Shown here: positions 44,505 to 56,126 of the stretch, one piece after another
Layout of the letters: the number at the start of each line of letters is the position of its first letter
How positions within the stretch are numbered: the stretch's first letter is position 1
From: Deltaproteobacteria bacterium
GTDB taxonomy: Bacteria > Lernaellota > Lernaellaia > JACKCT01
Length of the DNA stretch: 64,000 nt
Assembly (NCBI GenBank): GCA_020633895.1
Contig: JACKCT010000001.1
Span: 310,001 to 374,000, forward strand
Reading direction: 5' to 3'
Notes under the pieces: model-generated
Seen by the model: the letters and a program-made list of their open reading frames with translations, nothing else
What the model was told of the DNA's origin: nothing
Databases searched by the model: none
Program-made: the position numbers and the translations under genes

Positions 44505-46385
44505 ATGTATATGTATATTCAGCGGCGTTGTGCTGCTCTAGTGGCATTTATTGTTGTGGTTCTGATGGCGGCAACCGGATGCGCCTCCCACGGCGGGCCG
44601 GACTTGGATCGGGCGTGGTGGGACACGTCTGGTGATGAGAAATCGGCTGATCAAGACAGGGCGGAACGGGGTGTCGTCTACGCCAACACCTATCTGACGA
44701 TGCGCGACGGTGTGCGGATCGCGGTGGACTATTACCTGCCCGAAGATCGTCGAAGCGATGAAAAACTACCGACGATTTTTTTACAAACACGGTACTGGCG
44801 GCGACCCGATTTGCGAGGTTGGGTGACACTGTTTGTCGATGAAACGCCGGAGGAATTGGAGCGCATCATCGGCGCGGGCTACGCCATCGTGCGGGTCGAT
44901 GCGCGAGGCTCGGGGGCGTCGGAAGGGTTCCGGCGTATGCCATGGTCTCCGGACGAAATCGCGGACGGGGCCGAGGTCGTCGATTGGATTATCGCCCAGC
45001 CCTGGTCGGACGGCACCGTCGGCGCCGTGGGCGGATCCTACGAAGGCACCGCCGCCGAATTCCTGATGCTCAACCACCACCCGGCGGTCAAGGCCGTCGC
45101 GCCGATGTTTTCGCTGTACGACGTCTACACCGACATCGCCTTTCCCGGCGGTGCTCAGCTTTCGGGATTCACCGAACCGTGGCAGGCGCTCAACGCGGCG
45201 CTGGATCGCAACAAGCCGGGCGAATTGATCTGGTGGATTCCGCTGTTGGTGCATGGGGTGAAGCCGGTCGACGCGGACGAGGAGGAGGCCATCTTGGAAA
45301 AGGCGATTGCCGACCACGCCGGGAATTACCATGTCCACGACGAGGCCAAGTTGGTGATCTATCGCGACGATCCCATGGGCGAAAAAACCATCGCGCAGTT
45401 CTCGCCCCATGCGTACGCCGACGAGATGCGCCGTGAGATGCCGCCCGTTTACAGTTACAGCGGATGGTACGACGGCGCGTACGGCCACGCGGCGATCAAG
45501 CGATACCTGACCAACGGCGACACGCGTTCGCGCCTGACGCTGGGGCCGTGGGATCACGGCGGCGACGACCAGATGCGTCCCTTCGCCAAGGCGGCGCCGA
45601 CCGATTTCGATCATGTCGGCGAGATGCTGCGCTTCTTCGATCACTATGTGAAAGGCGAGGACACGGGCATCGAACGCGAGCCGCCGGTGCATTACTACAC
45701 CATGGTGGAGGATCGTTGGCACGCCGCCGCCGCGTGGCCGCCTCCCGCGACCGAGACGAGTTTTTATTTGGCGACGGACGAGATGCTGCGCACGGCCCCT
45801 TCCTCCGCGAACGTTGTCGAGTATGACGTGAACCCCACGGCGACGACGGGCGACGAGGCGCGTTGGGACTGCCTGGTCGACGATGTGTCGGTGACGTATC
45901 CGAAGCGCCGCCTTTTGGATCGTCGCCTCGCGGTCTTCGATTCCGAGCCGCTCGCGACGGATATGGAGGTGACGGGGCATCCCATCGTCGATCTGGTGAT
46001 CAGCGCCGACAGCGAGGATGCGCAGGTTTTCGTCTATCTGGAGGATGTGCGTCCGGACGGGGACGTGGGGTTCGTGACCGAGGGCGTGCTGCGGGCGCTG
46101 CATCGCCGGTTGTCGACTGACGAGCCGCCGTACAAAACGCCGGCGCCGTATCACACATTCCTGCGGGCGGACGGCGAACTCCTGACGCCCGGCCAACCGG
46201 CGCGATTGCGTTTTGATTTGCAGCCGACGTCGTATCTTTTTCAGGCCGGACATCGCGTGCGAGTGGCCGTGGGGACCCGGGACGCCGGGCACTTCGCGGC
46301 GTTGCCCAATGAGCCGACGCGCTTGTCGATTCACGTCGGAGGCGAGTCGGCATCGCGCATCGAATTGCCGGTTGTCGCGCGCTAG
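44505..46385 (+). CDS. CocE/NonD-type alpha/beta hydrolase (lipoprotein)
   Basis: 626 residues. The ATG at 44505 follows GGTGAGG; a signal peptide with lipobox ATGC is next. The domain has YLTMRDGVRIAVDYYLP, VRVDARGSGASEG, the nucleophile motif VGGSYEG, and the His motif LGPWDHGG. The C-terminal jelly-roll has DLVISADSEDAQVFVYLEDV, as in X-Pro dipeptidyl-peptidase C-domains. Members cleave esters such as cocaine or glutaryl-acylase substrates, or dipeptides; the physiological substrate cannot be told. Lipid anchoring implies action outside the cytoplasm. Confidence 0.88.
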   Translation: MYMYIQRRCAALVAFIVVVLMAATGCASHGGPDLDRAWWDTSGDEKSADQDRAERGVVYANTYLTMRDGVRIAVDYYLPEDRRSDEKLPTIFLQTRYWRRPDLRGWVTLFVDETPEELERIIGAGYAIVRVDARGSGASEGFRRMPWSPDEIADGAEVVDWIIAQPWSDGTVGAVGGSYEGTAAEFLMLNHHPAVKAVAPMFSLYDVYTDIAFPGGAQLSGFTEPWQALNAALDRNKPGELIWWIPLLVHGVKPVDADEEEAILEKAIADHAGNYHVHDEAKLVIYRDDPMGEKTIAQFSPHAYADEMRREMPPVYSYSGWYDGAYGHAAIKRYLTNGDTRSRLTLGPWDHGGDDQMRPFAKAAPTDFDHVGEMLRFFDHYVKGEDTGIEREPPVHYYTMVEDRWHAAAAWPPPATETSFYLATDEMLRTAPSSANVVEYDVNPTATTGDEARWDCLVDDVSVTYPKRRLLDRRLAVFDSEPLATDMEVTGHPIVDLVISADSEDAQVFVYLEDVRPDGDVGFVTEGVLRALHRRLSTDEPPYKTPAPYHTFLRADGELLTPGQPARLRFDLQPTSYLFQAGHRVRVAVGTRDAGHFAALPNEPTRLSIHVGGESASRIELPVVAR

Positions 46386-46410
46386 CCCGTGTTGAAGATT
46401 TGATGTCCAA

Positions 46411-46440
46411 AAGAGAACCGCGGCACTCTCGTGCCGCGGT
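46411..46440. terminator. Terminator between convergent genes
   Basis: Perfect 10-bp stem (ACCGCGGCAC 46417-46426 with GTGCCGCGGT 46431-46440) and TCTC loop. The minus strand has a TCTCTTTT tract after the stem, so it mainly serves the poly-Thr protein gene; it may also act for the hydrolase. Confidence 0.75.
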
Positions 46441-46470
46441 CCGTGGTTTCGCTTCGAGGGTCTTCGGAGC

Positions 46471-48060
<1,590 letters not shown>

Positions 48061-48456
48061 CGATGTGCCCCCTGCGAGATAGGTGGTATCTGCCTTGCGG
48101 CAGAACTAGAGCAATTATCGGGCCACGAAAAAGAATTCTTTAAGTAAAAACAGGGGCTTGCGGAGGTGGTCGGGGCAAGTGGCGGATATCCTTGAAGAAT
48201 TGGCCTAAATATTTATCAGGGAAAACCCTGAGTCATTTTTGAAGGTTGTTGGAAATGCCAGGTTCGGACGAAAAATCACCTTACGAAAATTCCGCCTATT
48301 TACTTTTCGTAATGCGAGATTGCCGGTATCCTGACCGCCTCCGTCATAAAATTTTGCGGATTGAATGGATATTCAATGCGGCATTGACTTTTGGTCGTCT
48401 CATGGACGAATCTCGGCGGTGCGACCTGGGATGGCGGCGAAATTCGTGGAGGGGAC
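48061..48456. other. Divergent intergenic region
   Basis: About 396 bp between the poly-Thr protein gene (minus) and the DUF1499 gene (plus). It includes GATAAT-like and AT-rich segments on the minus strand near 48114-48145 and a perfect inverted repeat at 48360-48377. No small gene was supported. Confidence 0.5.
48360..48377. promoter_or_regulatory. Inverted repeat upstream of DUF1499 gene
   Basis: ATTGAAT-GGAT-ATTCAAT, 7-nt perfect arms, 80 nt before the start. TTGACT follows at 48384. It could be an operator. Confidence 0.4.
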
Positions 48457-48915
48457 ATGCCGGTGGGGAATATGGCGGGATGGAGTCTGGCGCTGATCGG
48501 CCTGAGCTTCCTGGTCGTCGGGTGCGCGGCGGCGAAACGTCCGGATAACCTGGGCGTCAAGGACGGCCAACTTGCGCCGTGCCCCAATTCGCCGAACTGC
48601 GTTTCGAGCCAGGAGTCGAGGGACGGGAAGAAGGTGGAGCCGATCGCGCTGGGCAACGACGCGGACGCCGGTTGGACGCGTCTGAAGCGGGTCGTTATCG
48701 GTATGGATCGGGTGACGGTGATCGCCGACGAAAGCGATTATCTGCACGTCGAATTCCGCACGAAGCTGATGAAATTCGTCGACGACGTGGAACTCTACCG
48801 CGCACCCGGCGCGAAGGTCACCCACATCCGCTCCGCCTCCCGCGAGGGCTATTCGGACCTGGGTGTGAATAAGAAACGGGTCAAGGCGATTCAGAAAGCG
48901 TTCAAAGGCAGTTAA
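48457..48915 (+). CDS. DUF1499-family lipoprotein
   Basis: 152 residues. GGAGGGG lies just before the ATG. A short signal peptide with lipobox VVGC is followed by the DUF1499 region: LAPCPNSPNCVSSQ, then YLHVEFRTKLMKFVDDVELY and RSASREGYSDLGVNKKRV. Function unknown across the family. The stop overlaps the convergent ABC-F gene by 4 nt. Confidence 0.88.
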   Translation: MPVGNMAGWSLALIGLSFLVVGCAAAKRPDNLGVKDGQLAPCPNSPNCVSSQESRDGKKVEPIALGNDADAGWTRLKRVVIGMDRVTVIADESDYLHVEFRTKLMKFVDDVELYRAPGAKVTHIRSASREGYSDLGVNKKRVKAIQKAFKGS

Positions 48916-50744
48916 CCCGCCAGTTCGGCTTGCTTCTGTTCCAACTCGGCCCACCGGGCGTAGAGGGCGTCCACTGCGGCCTGGGCTTTTTCGAAGCGGG
49001 TATGGGCGGCGCCGACGCGCGTCGGGTCCGTGGCCACCGCCGGGTCGGCCAGGTCGGACTGGGCCGCGGCCAGTTCTTCTTCCGCCAGCAGGATCGCTTC
49101 CTCCATCCCATCAAATTCCCGTTGCTCCTTGTAGGACAACTTCGTCGGCTTCTTCTTTGGTGCCGGAGCGGCGGCAGGCTCGATGGTCGCCTTCAACGCC
49201 TGGGCCGTCTCGCGGGCACGGTCCTTCATCGCGTCGTCCCACTGCTCGAAGTCGGCGAAGAACCCCGCGCCCCCTTCGCCGTCCAGGCCCAACACCACCG
49301 TCGAGACGCGGTCGAGCAGGTGCCGGTCGTGCGTGACGAGCACGAGGGCGCCGGGGAAGTTTTCCAGGCCGTCTTCCAGCGCTTCGAGGGTGGGGATGTC
49401 CAGGTCGTTGGTCGGCTCGTCGAGCATCAGCACGTCCGCCTCGCGGGTCATTAACCGGGCGATCAACAGCCGCGCCTGCTCGCCGCCGGAAAGCTGCCCC
49501 ACGGTCATGACCAACTGCTCGGGCGGGAAGCGGAAACGCTTGGCCCAACTGACCACATGTACCGGCCCGCCGGGGGCATGCACCATGTCGCCTTGCCCGG
49601 CGAGGGTTTGGCGGACGGTGGCGGCAGGGTCCAGGTGTTCGCGCTTCTGATCGAAGTAGACGACGTTGAGGCCGTCCGCCCGGCGAATGGACCCGGTATC
49701 CGGCGACAACTCGTCGGCCAGCAGGCGCAACAGCGTTGACTTGCCGCTGCCGTTGGGCCCGACCAGGCCCAGGCGCATCTTCGGACGCAGCAGCAGATCC
49801 ACGTCGCGAAACAGCGCCCGGCCGCCCAGGGATTTGCTCAGGCCCTTGGCGACCAGCAGGTTTTTCGTCGCCCGCCCGCCGGAGGCGAAGTTCAACTCCC
49901 CGGTCGCCGACGTGTTTTGCGAACGCATCGTCTCCAACTCGTCCATGAGGCGGTGGGCCTCGTCGATGCGCCCCTTGGCCTTGGTCCCCCGCGCCTTGGG
50001 TCCGCGCCTGAGCCACTCGACCTCGTAGCGAACGCGATTGCCCAGCGACTCCATGCGTGATTCGCGGGCGGCCAGCAGCGCCTCGCGCCGTTCCAGGAAG
50101 TCGGCGTAGTGCCCGTCGACGGAGAAATACCCCCCCGGATAACGTCGGTCGAGTTCGACGATGCGCGTGGGGATGGTTTGCAGAAATCGGCGGTCATGGC
50201 TGATGACGAGGAAGGCGAACCGCGCGCCGGACAGCAGCTTTTCCAGCCATTCCAGGCCTTCGAAATCCAGGTGGTTGGTGGGCTCGTCGAGCAGGACCAG
50301 CTCCGGGTCCGTCACCAGCGCGGCGGCGATCGCCAGACGTTTTTGCCATCCGCCGGACAGGGTCACGGCCTTTTGCAGCGGATCGCGAAAGCCGAGTTTG
50401 TCGAGCAGCACGTCGACCCTCACCGCTCGCTCGCCGTCGTTGAGGTGGGCGAGGGCGGGGTCGGCGGCGAGCGCGTCCATCGCCACCCGATGCACCGTCT
50501 GTTGCGCCTCGAAATGATGCCGCTGGGCCACATAGCCCAAACGCAGGTTTTTGCGTCGGATGACTTCGCCATCGTCGGGGGTTTCCAAGCCGGCGAGGAT
50601 TTTGATGAGCGTGCTCTTGCCCGAGCCGTTCGGACCGATCAAGCCGATGCGCTCGCCGTCGTTGACGGAAAAAGCGATGCCTTCGAACAACGGTTTGTCG
50701 ACGAAGGCTTTGGTCAGGTTGTTGGCGTTGAGCAGACCGGCCAT
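48912..50744 (-). CDS. uup: ABC-F family ATPase, Uup-like
   Basis: 610 residues with two ABC domains in tandem and no membrane region. Walker A motifs are GPNGSGKST in both halves; signature motifs VTLSGGWQKR and GQLSGGEQAR; Walker B LVLLDEPTNHLD and VLMLDEPTNDLD. A C-terminal helical region (about 535-610) is the coiled-coil DNA/ribosome-binding extension of Uup. ABC-F proteins act on ribosomes or, for Uup, also branched DNA. The ATG at 50744 (MAGLLNANNLTKAF) is where family similarity begins; the longer frame to 50909 runs into a repeat element. Confidence 0.93.
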   Translation of the reverse strand: MAGLLNANNLTKAFVDKPLFEGIAFSVNDGERIGLIGPNGSGKSTLIKILAGLETPDDGEVIRRKNLRLGYVAQRHHFEAQQTVHRVAMDALAADPALAHLNDGERAVRVDVLLDKLGFRDPLQKAVTLSGGWQKRLAIAAALVTDPELVLLDEPTNHLDFEGLEWLEKLLSGARFAFLVISHDRRFLQTIPTRIVELDRRYPGGYFSVDGHYADFLERREALLAARESRMESLGNRVRYEVEWLRRGPKARGTKAKGRIDEAHRLMDELETMRSQNTSATGELNFASGGRATKNLLVAKGLSKSLGGRALFRDVDLLLRPKMRLGLVGPNGSGKSTLLRLLADELSPDTGSIRRADGLNVVYFDQKREHLDPAATVRQTLAGQGDMVHAPGGPVHVVSWAKRFRFPPEQLVMTVGQLSGGEQARLLIARLMTREADVLMLDEPTNDLDIPTLEALEDGLENFPGALVLVTHDRHLLDRVSTVVLGLDGEGGAGFFADFEQWDDAMKDRARETAQALKATIEPAAAPAPKKKPTKLSYKEQREFDGMEEAILLAEEELAAAQSDLADPAVATDPTRVGAAHTRFEKAQAAVDALYARWAELEQKQAELAG

Positions 50745-50805
50745 GGCGCGGATGGTGCCCGGAATGGGGTTGGGGGGCAAGGGGGCGACGATTTCGAAAA
50801 ACGAC

Positions 50806-50907
50806 GGGTGCCACACTTTCGCGACGCCGAAGGCGGAGAGAAGGTGTGCTACTTTCCAGCAGTTCACACCTTTTCTCGAACTACGTTCTCGCAAAAGTGT
50901 GGCACCC
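50806..50907. repeat. Inverted pair of dispersed repeats
   Basis: Two 43-nt units in opposite orientation (50806-50848 and 50865-50907) with perfect 14-nt outer arms (GGGTGCCACACTTT / AAAGTGTGGCACCC) and 8-nt inner arms. RNA or single-stranded DNA from it would fold into a long hairpin with a 16-nt loop. A single copy is at 26790. Confidence 0.75.
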
Positions 50908-50922
50908 ATTGGCGCCTTATGA

Positions 50923-52311
50923 CTAGTTACACGCCATCTCTTCCACCAGCGGTCCCGGGCCGGGCACCGCGCCGGCGTGGACGGCGGTCCAATAGGCGAT
51001 CATGTAGTCCACGCCCGGGCCCACGCGCCGCGCTTCCTCGTAGGGGCAGTTGATCTGGTAGGGGCTGCGTTGCCAGGTCATGTCCGACCAGCATTTCTGC
51101 GTGAAGGGGAAGGGCTCCTTCGCCTGGGGGTTGATGTTCCAGACTTCGCGCAGGAAGGGATACTGATCCTCCAGATCCTGCCACCATACGGAGATCGGGT
51201 CGAGCTCGTAGTCGGCGGTCTGCACGACCTGGAAGGCCTGGTTGGGCGCGTCCCAGAACTCGGTGAGCGTTTGGTAGACGTCGTCGGCGACCTTCTGGAA
51301 CTGGCGGTTGCCGCACGTGCCGCCGATCCGGCAGCCCACGAGATAGACCGAATCGTACCACGCGTTGTGCGTTTCCTTGACGTGCTTGTAGATCTTCTTC
51401 TCGTACAGTTCGGTCAGGAAGGCGTGCGTCTCGCAGTCGGGGGTCAGGCGCATGAGCTGCAGGAAGGTGTTGTGGGACAGGTTGAAGGCAAAGTACTCGG
51501 CGTATTTGTTGGTCCAGGAGAAGACGTCGAGCCAGAGCTTGTCCTTGCGTTCGGCGAAGATGTCGTGGAACAGATCCAGGTAGTCCTGCTCGCCGGTGGC
51601 CGACCAGGCCATGATCAACCACGCCAGACGCAGCGGATAGCCCACGCGGGCCGCGCCGTTGCCGTCCACGTCGCCGTTGTTGTCGACGATCTTCCAGTCG
51701 TTGTCGATGAGCGTGTCGATGACGTCGCGCATATCCGCTTCGATGACGGCGTTCAGGTCTTCGTCCCCGAGGAATTCGTGGGCCATGGACATGCCCAGCC
51801 ACCAACCGGTGTACTGGTCGCGGCTGGTGTCGCCGATCCAGAACAGCCCGGCGTAGTCACCGGTGCCGAAGTAGAGGCGGTCGTGGGTGTCCGGATATTC
51901 CTGGCGCCAGAAGGCCTGGTTCGGCGCGGCGTAGCGGCCGACGTAGCCGGGGGTGTCCGTGATGGCCTTGACGGTGTGCAGATAGCGGGCGATGCGCGCC
52001 GCTTCGGTCTTGGCTTGGGCTTCGCCGGTGGCGGCGTAACGCAACGATTGGGCGGCGACGTACATGCCGGTCCAGATCGTCGAATCGCCGGTGCCGCGCA
52101 GGCGCTCGAGGGTCGCCAGGGTGTCGTCGGTGAAAAGCTGCTCGGACACGCCGCCCAGGCCGGTGGTGGCGTAGGCCTGAGCGTAGTCGAAGTAGGCCTG
52201 GGCCTTGGCCTTCAGGTACGGATCCTCGGCCGCTTCGGCGGTGTGAATGGCGAGCAGGGAGAGGGCCATCAGCCCGGTCAAAATCCAAATGAACGCGGTA
52301 CGCCGACGCAT
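50923..52311 (-). CDS. Secreted helical protein, paralogue of the 21.7-kb gene
   Basis: 462 residues from the ATG at 52311 (GGGAGG 9 nt upstream). Signal peptide with cleavage near AEAAED. It shares with the protein at 21662 the segments GDTSRDQYTGWWLG, TNKYAEYFAFNLSHN, HNAWYDSVYLVGC, FWDAPNQ and RRVGPGVDYMIAYWTAV, so the two are clear paralogues. The fold is probably an alpha/alpha barrel; no enzyme family was identified. Unlike the paralogue it ends soon after the folded domain (VEEMACN), with no Asp tract or GCGC. Confidence 0.82.
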   Translation of the reverse strand: MRRRTAFIWILTGLMALSLLAIHTAEAAEDPYLKAKAQAYFDYAQAYATTGLGGVSEQLFTDDTLATLERLRGTGDSTIWTGMYVAAQSLRYAATGEAQAKTEAARIARYLHTVKAITDTPGYVGRYAAPNQAFWRQEYPDTHDRLYFGTGDYAGLFWIGDTSRDQYTGWWLGMSMAHEFLGDEDLNAVIEADMRDVIDTLIDNDWKIVDNNGDVDGNGAARVGYPLRLAWLIMAWSATGEQDYLDLFHDIFAERKDKLWLDVFSWTNKYAEYFAFNLSHNTFLQLMRLTPDCETHAFLTELYEKKIYKHVKETHNAWYDSVYLVGCRIGGTCGNRQFQKVADDVYQTLTEFWDAPNQAFQVVQTADYELDPISVWWQDLEDQYPFLREVWNINPQAKEPFPFTQKCWSDMTWQRSPYQINCPYEEARRVGPGVDYMIAYWTAVHAGAVPGPGPLVEEMACN

Positions 52312-52517
52312 CTCGTCGAACCTCCCAGGCAAAAAATTGTGGAGCCCCTAAGCGGAATGCAGAACGCGCATCATAGGGAACCGACCGAACGCGGGTCAAG
52401 GGAAATTTGAGGCGGCGTTCAGAAGCTGACATTCGCCGCGCGGCTGTGGCGCGTGGAGCGGCCGTGGTATAGTCGCGCCTCACTTCCGATTGATCACCGG
52501 ATGCCAAAGGATCGTCC

Positions 52518-53456
52518 ATGGCGCGGCGTCAAACAAAGCGACGCGTGTTTGCCTTGGTGGCCGTCTTGCTCGGGTTGGGGACGGTGGCCGTGGGCTACGA
52601 GTTGCTCATCCAATACACGCAGCGCGGCATGTTGGCGCGTGCCGTGGAGAAGTACGTCGCGGCGGCGGCCGACGCGGATTTTCTCATTGCGGCGGTCGGA
52701 GATTCCCACGTCAAAGGCAAGGAAGCCCCGCCGGGATTCGACTATCCGACGCAGCTCGAACTGCGTTTGCGGACCCTTCGCCCCCAGTCGAAGATCCGCG
52801 TCGCGAATATCGGCGAGGCCGGTTACAACACCAGCCAGGCGGTCGATCGCCTCGGCAATGTCATTGAGAAGACCGGACGTTATCCGGACCTGGTGATCTT
52901 CACCGCCGGGTACAACAACATCTGGAATTTCCAAAAAGCATGGTTCATCCCGGAGGATATTCAAGGTCGGCAACTGGATCAGCAACTTCGTTATTTGCTG
53001 GCAAAAAGCGCCAACTACCGTCTGGGCGTCATTACCCTCGAACGCATGCACCAATTGCTCGACGAGAATCAAGGATATCGCGGACACAACACCGCCGTGT
53101 TCAACGAGGACGATCCCAACGAAGTCAAGTTCCTGTCGTCATGGATCAAGCGTGACGTGGAAGGCCTTGCGACGAGTCTGGGGGACCAGGGGACGCGGGT
53201 GCTGTTGGTGACGTATTGGCATCCCTACCGTTGGGTGGACGAGGCGTTCGAGGCGCTGGCCGAAACGGACAATGTGGATGTCGCGGACGTGCGGGGGCTG
53301 GGCTTTGACGGGCTTTCGGACGGTCAGCTTGCCGACGCGTTTATCGCCCCCGGTTCTCATCCCAACAAATACGGCTATGCCCGCGTCGCGGAGCTTGTCG
53401 CCAAGGCCATGGATGAGGACGGACTGTTACCGCCTGAAAAACCGGGCAACCCTTAG
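52518..53456 (+). CDS. SGNH/GDSL-type hydrolase, membrane-anchored
   Basis: 312 residues. An N-terminal hydrophobic segment (about 9-30) is followed by block I AVGDSHVKG with Ser63, block II NIGEAGYNTSQ, block III TAGYNNIWN and a C-terminal SHPNKYGY block with the catalytic His. The Asp usually three residues before the His is not at the standard place. Likely acts on extracytoplasmic esters or glycan acetyl groups; no specific role can be assigned. Confidence 0.82.
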   Translation: MARRQTKRRVFALVAVLLGLGTVAVGYELLIQYTQRGMLARAVEKYVAAAADADFLIAAVGDSHVKGKEAPPGFDYPTQLELRLRTLRPQSKIRVANIGEAGYNTSQAVDRLGNVIEKTGRYPDLVIFTAGYNNIWNFQKAWFIPEDIQGRQLDQQLRYLLAKSANYRLGVITLERMHQLLDENQGYRGHNTAVFNEDDPNEVKFLSSWIKRDVEGLATSLGDQGTRVLLVTYWHPYRWVDEAFEALAETDNVDVADVRGLGFDGLSDGQLADAFIAPGSHPNKYGYARVAELVAKAMDEDGLLPPEKPGNP

Positions 53457-53472
53457 GCAGGCGCGCCGCTTC

Positions 53473-54300
53473 TTATTCGTCCCGCGTCCATTCGATTTCG
53501 GCGAAGGCGTTGTGGTTGTGGATGGACTCGTGGTTCACGGCGTGCACCTTGAAGGAGACGATGCGCTCGTCGTCCATCAAGCGGGCGGCGACATTGCGGA
53601 CCATGTCTTCGACGAAGACCGGATTGTCGAAGGCCTGCATCGTGACGTGTCGTTCGTCCGGGCGCTTGAGCAGGGCGTACACCGGCGCCGACGCGCTCGC
53701 CTCGGCCACCTCGATCAATTCCTCCAGCCAGATCAGCACCGGCAGGTTGCCCTTGCCGCGACGGGCTCGGACTTCGATGGTCACGAAGCCGCGCTGATTG
53801 TGCGCGCCGTAGTCGGAAATTTCGCGGCTGCATGGGCAAAGGGACGTCACCGGCACCTGCGTTCCCAGCACGAAATCGTCGCCGCCGCCGTTGCACTGGC
53901 CGATGAAATAGCCGTCGTAATCGACGATGCCCTTCGCCCCCGTCGCCGGGGCGGCCCGCTCGATGAAATACGGGAAACGCACTTCCACCCGCGCCGCCTC
54001 CGCGTCCAGACGATCGCGCAGGGCGTGGAGAATCTCGGGCAGGGTGCGCATGGTGATCTCGCCCCGGTGCTCGTTGAGAATCTCCAGGAAGCGGGACATA
54101 TGCGTGCCCTTGAAATGATGGGGCAGGTTCACCGCCATGGACAACGACGCGACCGTTTCCTGCTTCTTGTTGGCCCGGTCCAGGACGGTGATCGGGTAGC
54201 GCAGGTCCTTGACGCCCACCTGATTGATGGGAATCTTTCGCGTGTCCGCCTCGGACTGAACGTCGCGCATCGGCGCCATGTCATCCACGTCCTTTTTCAT
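53473..54300 (-). CDS. folE2: GTP cyclohydrolase FolE2
   Basis: 275 residues of the FolE2 (GCYH-IB) family, including [19 protein letters not shown] with its conserved Cys and His. It converts GTP to 7,8-dihydroneopterin triphosphate, the first step of both folate and queuosine synthesis. FolE2 uses metals other than zinc and replaces FolE in many bacteria. The start overlaps the queD stop by 4 nt; as the last gene of the queC-queE-queD-folE2 operon it probably supplies the 7-deazaguanine route. Confidence 0.94.
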   Translation of the reverse strand: MKKDVDDMAPMRDVQSEADTRKIPINQVGVKDLRYPITVLDRANKKQETVASLSMAVNLPHHFKGTHMSRFLEILNEHRGEITMRTLPEILHALRDRLDAEAARVEVRFPYFIERAAPATGAKGIVDYDGYFIGQCNGGGDDFVLGTQVPVTSLCPCSREISDYGAHNQRGFVTIEVRARRGKGNLPVLIWLEELIEVAEASASAPVYALLKRPDERHVTMQAFDNPVFVEDMVRNVAARLMDDERIVSFKVHAVNHESIHNHNAFAEIEWTRDE

Positions 54301-54662
54301 GCCCGATGCTCCCCGCGATACTCGCAGCCGGACGTGCAGGTCTCCTGAATCACAATGCGTGACAACTCGGGCAGCGTCGGTGACAGGCGTCGCCAGATCC
54401 AGACGGCGATGTTCTCGCTGGTGGGATTTTCCAGCCCTTCGACTTCGTTGAGGTAACGATGGTCCAGGGCGTCATGGATCGGCTTGAACAATTGCTTGAT
54501 CTCGCCGAAGTCGCGAATCCAGCCCGTCTCGGCGCCCGGTTCGCCTTCCAGATACACCCGCACGCGAAAGCTATGCCCATGCAGTCGCCGGCACTTGTGC
54601 CCCTCGGGGGCGCCGGGCAGGTGGTGGGCCGCTTCGAATGTGAAGTCCTTGAAGATTTCCAT
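54297..54662 (-). CDS. queD: 6-carboxytetrahydropterin synthase QueD
   Basis: 121 residues. Zinc-binding His (FEAAHHL and [11 protein letters not shown]) and the catalytic region with [10 protein letters not shown]-like order are present, plus [11 protein letters not shown]. It converts dihydroneopterin triphosphate to 6-carboxytetrahydropterin. Start MEIFKDFTF at 54662 matches the family; the longer frame to 54731 overlaps queE. Confidence 0.94.
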   Translation of the reverse strand: MEIFKDFTFEAAHHLPGAPEGHKCRRLHGHSFRVRVYLEGEPGAETGWIRDFGEIKQLFKPIHDALDHRYLNEVEGLENPTSENIAVWIWRRLSPTLPELSRIVIQETCTSGCEYRGEHRA

Positions 54663-54685
54663 GGCGTCGTGTCTCGTCTCGGCGG

Positions 54686-55327
54686 CTAAGGGATGCCGAG
54701 CAGTTTGTGCGTCTGCAGGCTCAGGCGCCATTTCGGATGGGCCATGCAGTAGGCCAGGGCGCGCTCGGTGTTCGCGTGGCGATCAGGGCCGTCCATGGGC
54801 TGCAAAAAGAAGTGGCGAAATTCCCAATCGGCGAACGTCTCGGGCGCAAGATCCGGCTGGGGGTAGACCAGTTTGAGTTCATCGCCTCGGCACACCACGC
54901 AATCGCTGTTCGCCTTGGGACTCACGCACACCCAGTCCACCCCCGGCGGCACGGGCTGCGTCCCGTTGGTTTCGATCGCCGCCTCGAAGGCGCGCGCGTG
55001 CACGGCTTTAATCAAATCCTCGTCCAATTGCAACAGCGGCTCGCCGCCGGTGAAAACCACGTACGGCGTTCCGCCGTCCTTTTGTTCCGCCAGCCACGCC
55101 AGGGCGATCGCCTCGGCCAGCTCGTCGGCCGTCGTGAATTTTCCGCCGCCGGGGCCGTCGGTGCCGACAAATTGGGTGTCGCAAAAATCGCACGCCGCGC
55201 CGACGCGGTCCTCCTCGCGCCCCGACCAGAGATTGCATCCGGCGAATCGGCAGAAGACGGCGGCCCGGCCCGTTTGGGCGCCTTCGCCTTGCAGGGTGTA
55301 GTAGATCTCTTTGACGGCGTAGGGCAT
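54686..55327 (-). CDS. queE: 7-carboxy-7-deazaguanine synthase QueE
   Basis: 213-residue radical SAM enzyme. The start [16 protein letters not shown] is typical. The cluster motif is C-x14-C-x2-C ([19 protein letters not shown]), the variant with an expanded loop known from Burkholderia QueE, rather than the classical CxxxCxxC. TGGEPLLQ supplies the SAM site. It makes 7-carboxy-7-deazaguanine. 17 nt after queC. Confidence 0.94.
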   Translation of the reverse strand: MPYAVKEIYYTLQGEGAQTGRAAVFCRFAGCNLWSGREEDRVGAACDFCDTQFVGTDGPGGGKFTTADELAEAIALAWLAEQKDGGTPYVVFTGGEPLLQLDEDLIKAVHARAFEAAIETNGTQPVPPGVDWVCVSPKANSDCVVCRGDELKLVYPQPDLAPETFADWEFRHFFLQPMDGPDRHANTERALAYCMAHPKWRLSLQTHKLLGIP

Positions 55328-55344
55328 GGCGGCTCGCGGGCGAA

Positions 55345-56094
55345 TCAGCCCAGGACGGACGTGGCGCCGTCCTGATAGGCGGCCGGGTCCGGAACGCCCA
55401 CCTCGGCGAAGGCCCGCAGGCGCAGTTGGCAGGAATCGCATCGCCCGCAGGCCCGGCCCCGTTGGTCCGGATCGTAGCAGGAATGCGTCAGGGCGTAGTT
55501 GACGCCCAGGTCGAGGCCCTTTCGGATGATTTCGGCCTTGCTCATGTCGATCAGCGGCGTATGGACGGTCAGGCGATGGCCCTCGACTCCGGCCTTGGTC
55601 GCCAGGTTGGCCATGGTCTGGTACGCGGCGATGTACTCGGGGCGGCAGTCGGGATAGCCGCTGTAGTCCAGGGCGTTGACGCCGATAAAGATGTCGTCGG
55701 CCTCCAGGATCTCCGCCCAGGCCAGGGCGTAGGACAGGAAGATGGTGTTGCGCGCCGGGACGTAGGTGATGGGGATGTCGGCGCCCATGGCGGCCTCGTC
55801 CCGGTCCTTGGGCACGTCGATGTCGTCGGTGAGCGCCGAGCCGCCGAATTTGCGCAGGTCGATGGCCAGGGTCACGTGGTCGCGGACCTGGCGATCCTTG
55901 ACCAGAGCCTTGGCGCACATCAACTCGATGCCGTGGCGCTGGCCGTAGTCGAAGGACAGGGCGTGGACGGCGTAACCTTCGTCCTGGGCGACGGCGAGCA
56001 CGGTGGCCGAGTCCAGTCCGCCGGACAGCAGCACGACGGCCGGGCGCTTGGAGCGATTGAGGATGTCGATGTTGTTGTCGGATGATGCGGTCAC
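55345..56094 (-). CDS. queC: 7-cyano-7-deazaguanine synthase QueC
   Basis: 249 residues. The start is GTG at 56094, with GGAGG 7 nt upstream. The PP-loop [10 protein letters not shown] is at 22-31; the zinc site is C-x8-C-x2-C-x2-C near the end ([16 protein letters not shown]). It converts carboxydeazaguanine to preQ0. First gene of the queuosine operon. No queF is in the window, so preQ0 reduction must be encoded elsewhere. Confidence 0.94.
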   Translation of the reverse strand: MTASSDNNIDILNRSKRPAVVLLSGGLDSATVLAVAQDEGYAVHALSFDYGQRHGIELMCAKALVKDRQVRDHVTLAIDLRKFGGSALTDDIDVPKDRDEAAMGADIPITYVPARNTIFLSYALAWAEILEADDIFIGVNALDYSGYPDCRPEYIAAYQTMANLATKAGVEGHRLTVHTPLIDMSKAEIIRKGLDLGVNYALTHSCYDPDQRGRACGRCDSCQLRLRAFAEVGVPDPAAYQDGATSVLG

Positions 56095-56126
56095 GGTCGG
56101 CCTCCGGGCCGCAGGATAAAGGCAGG

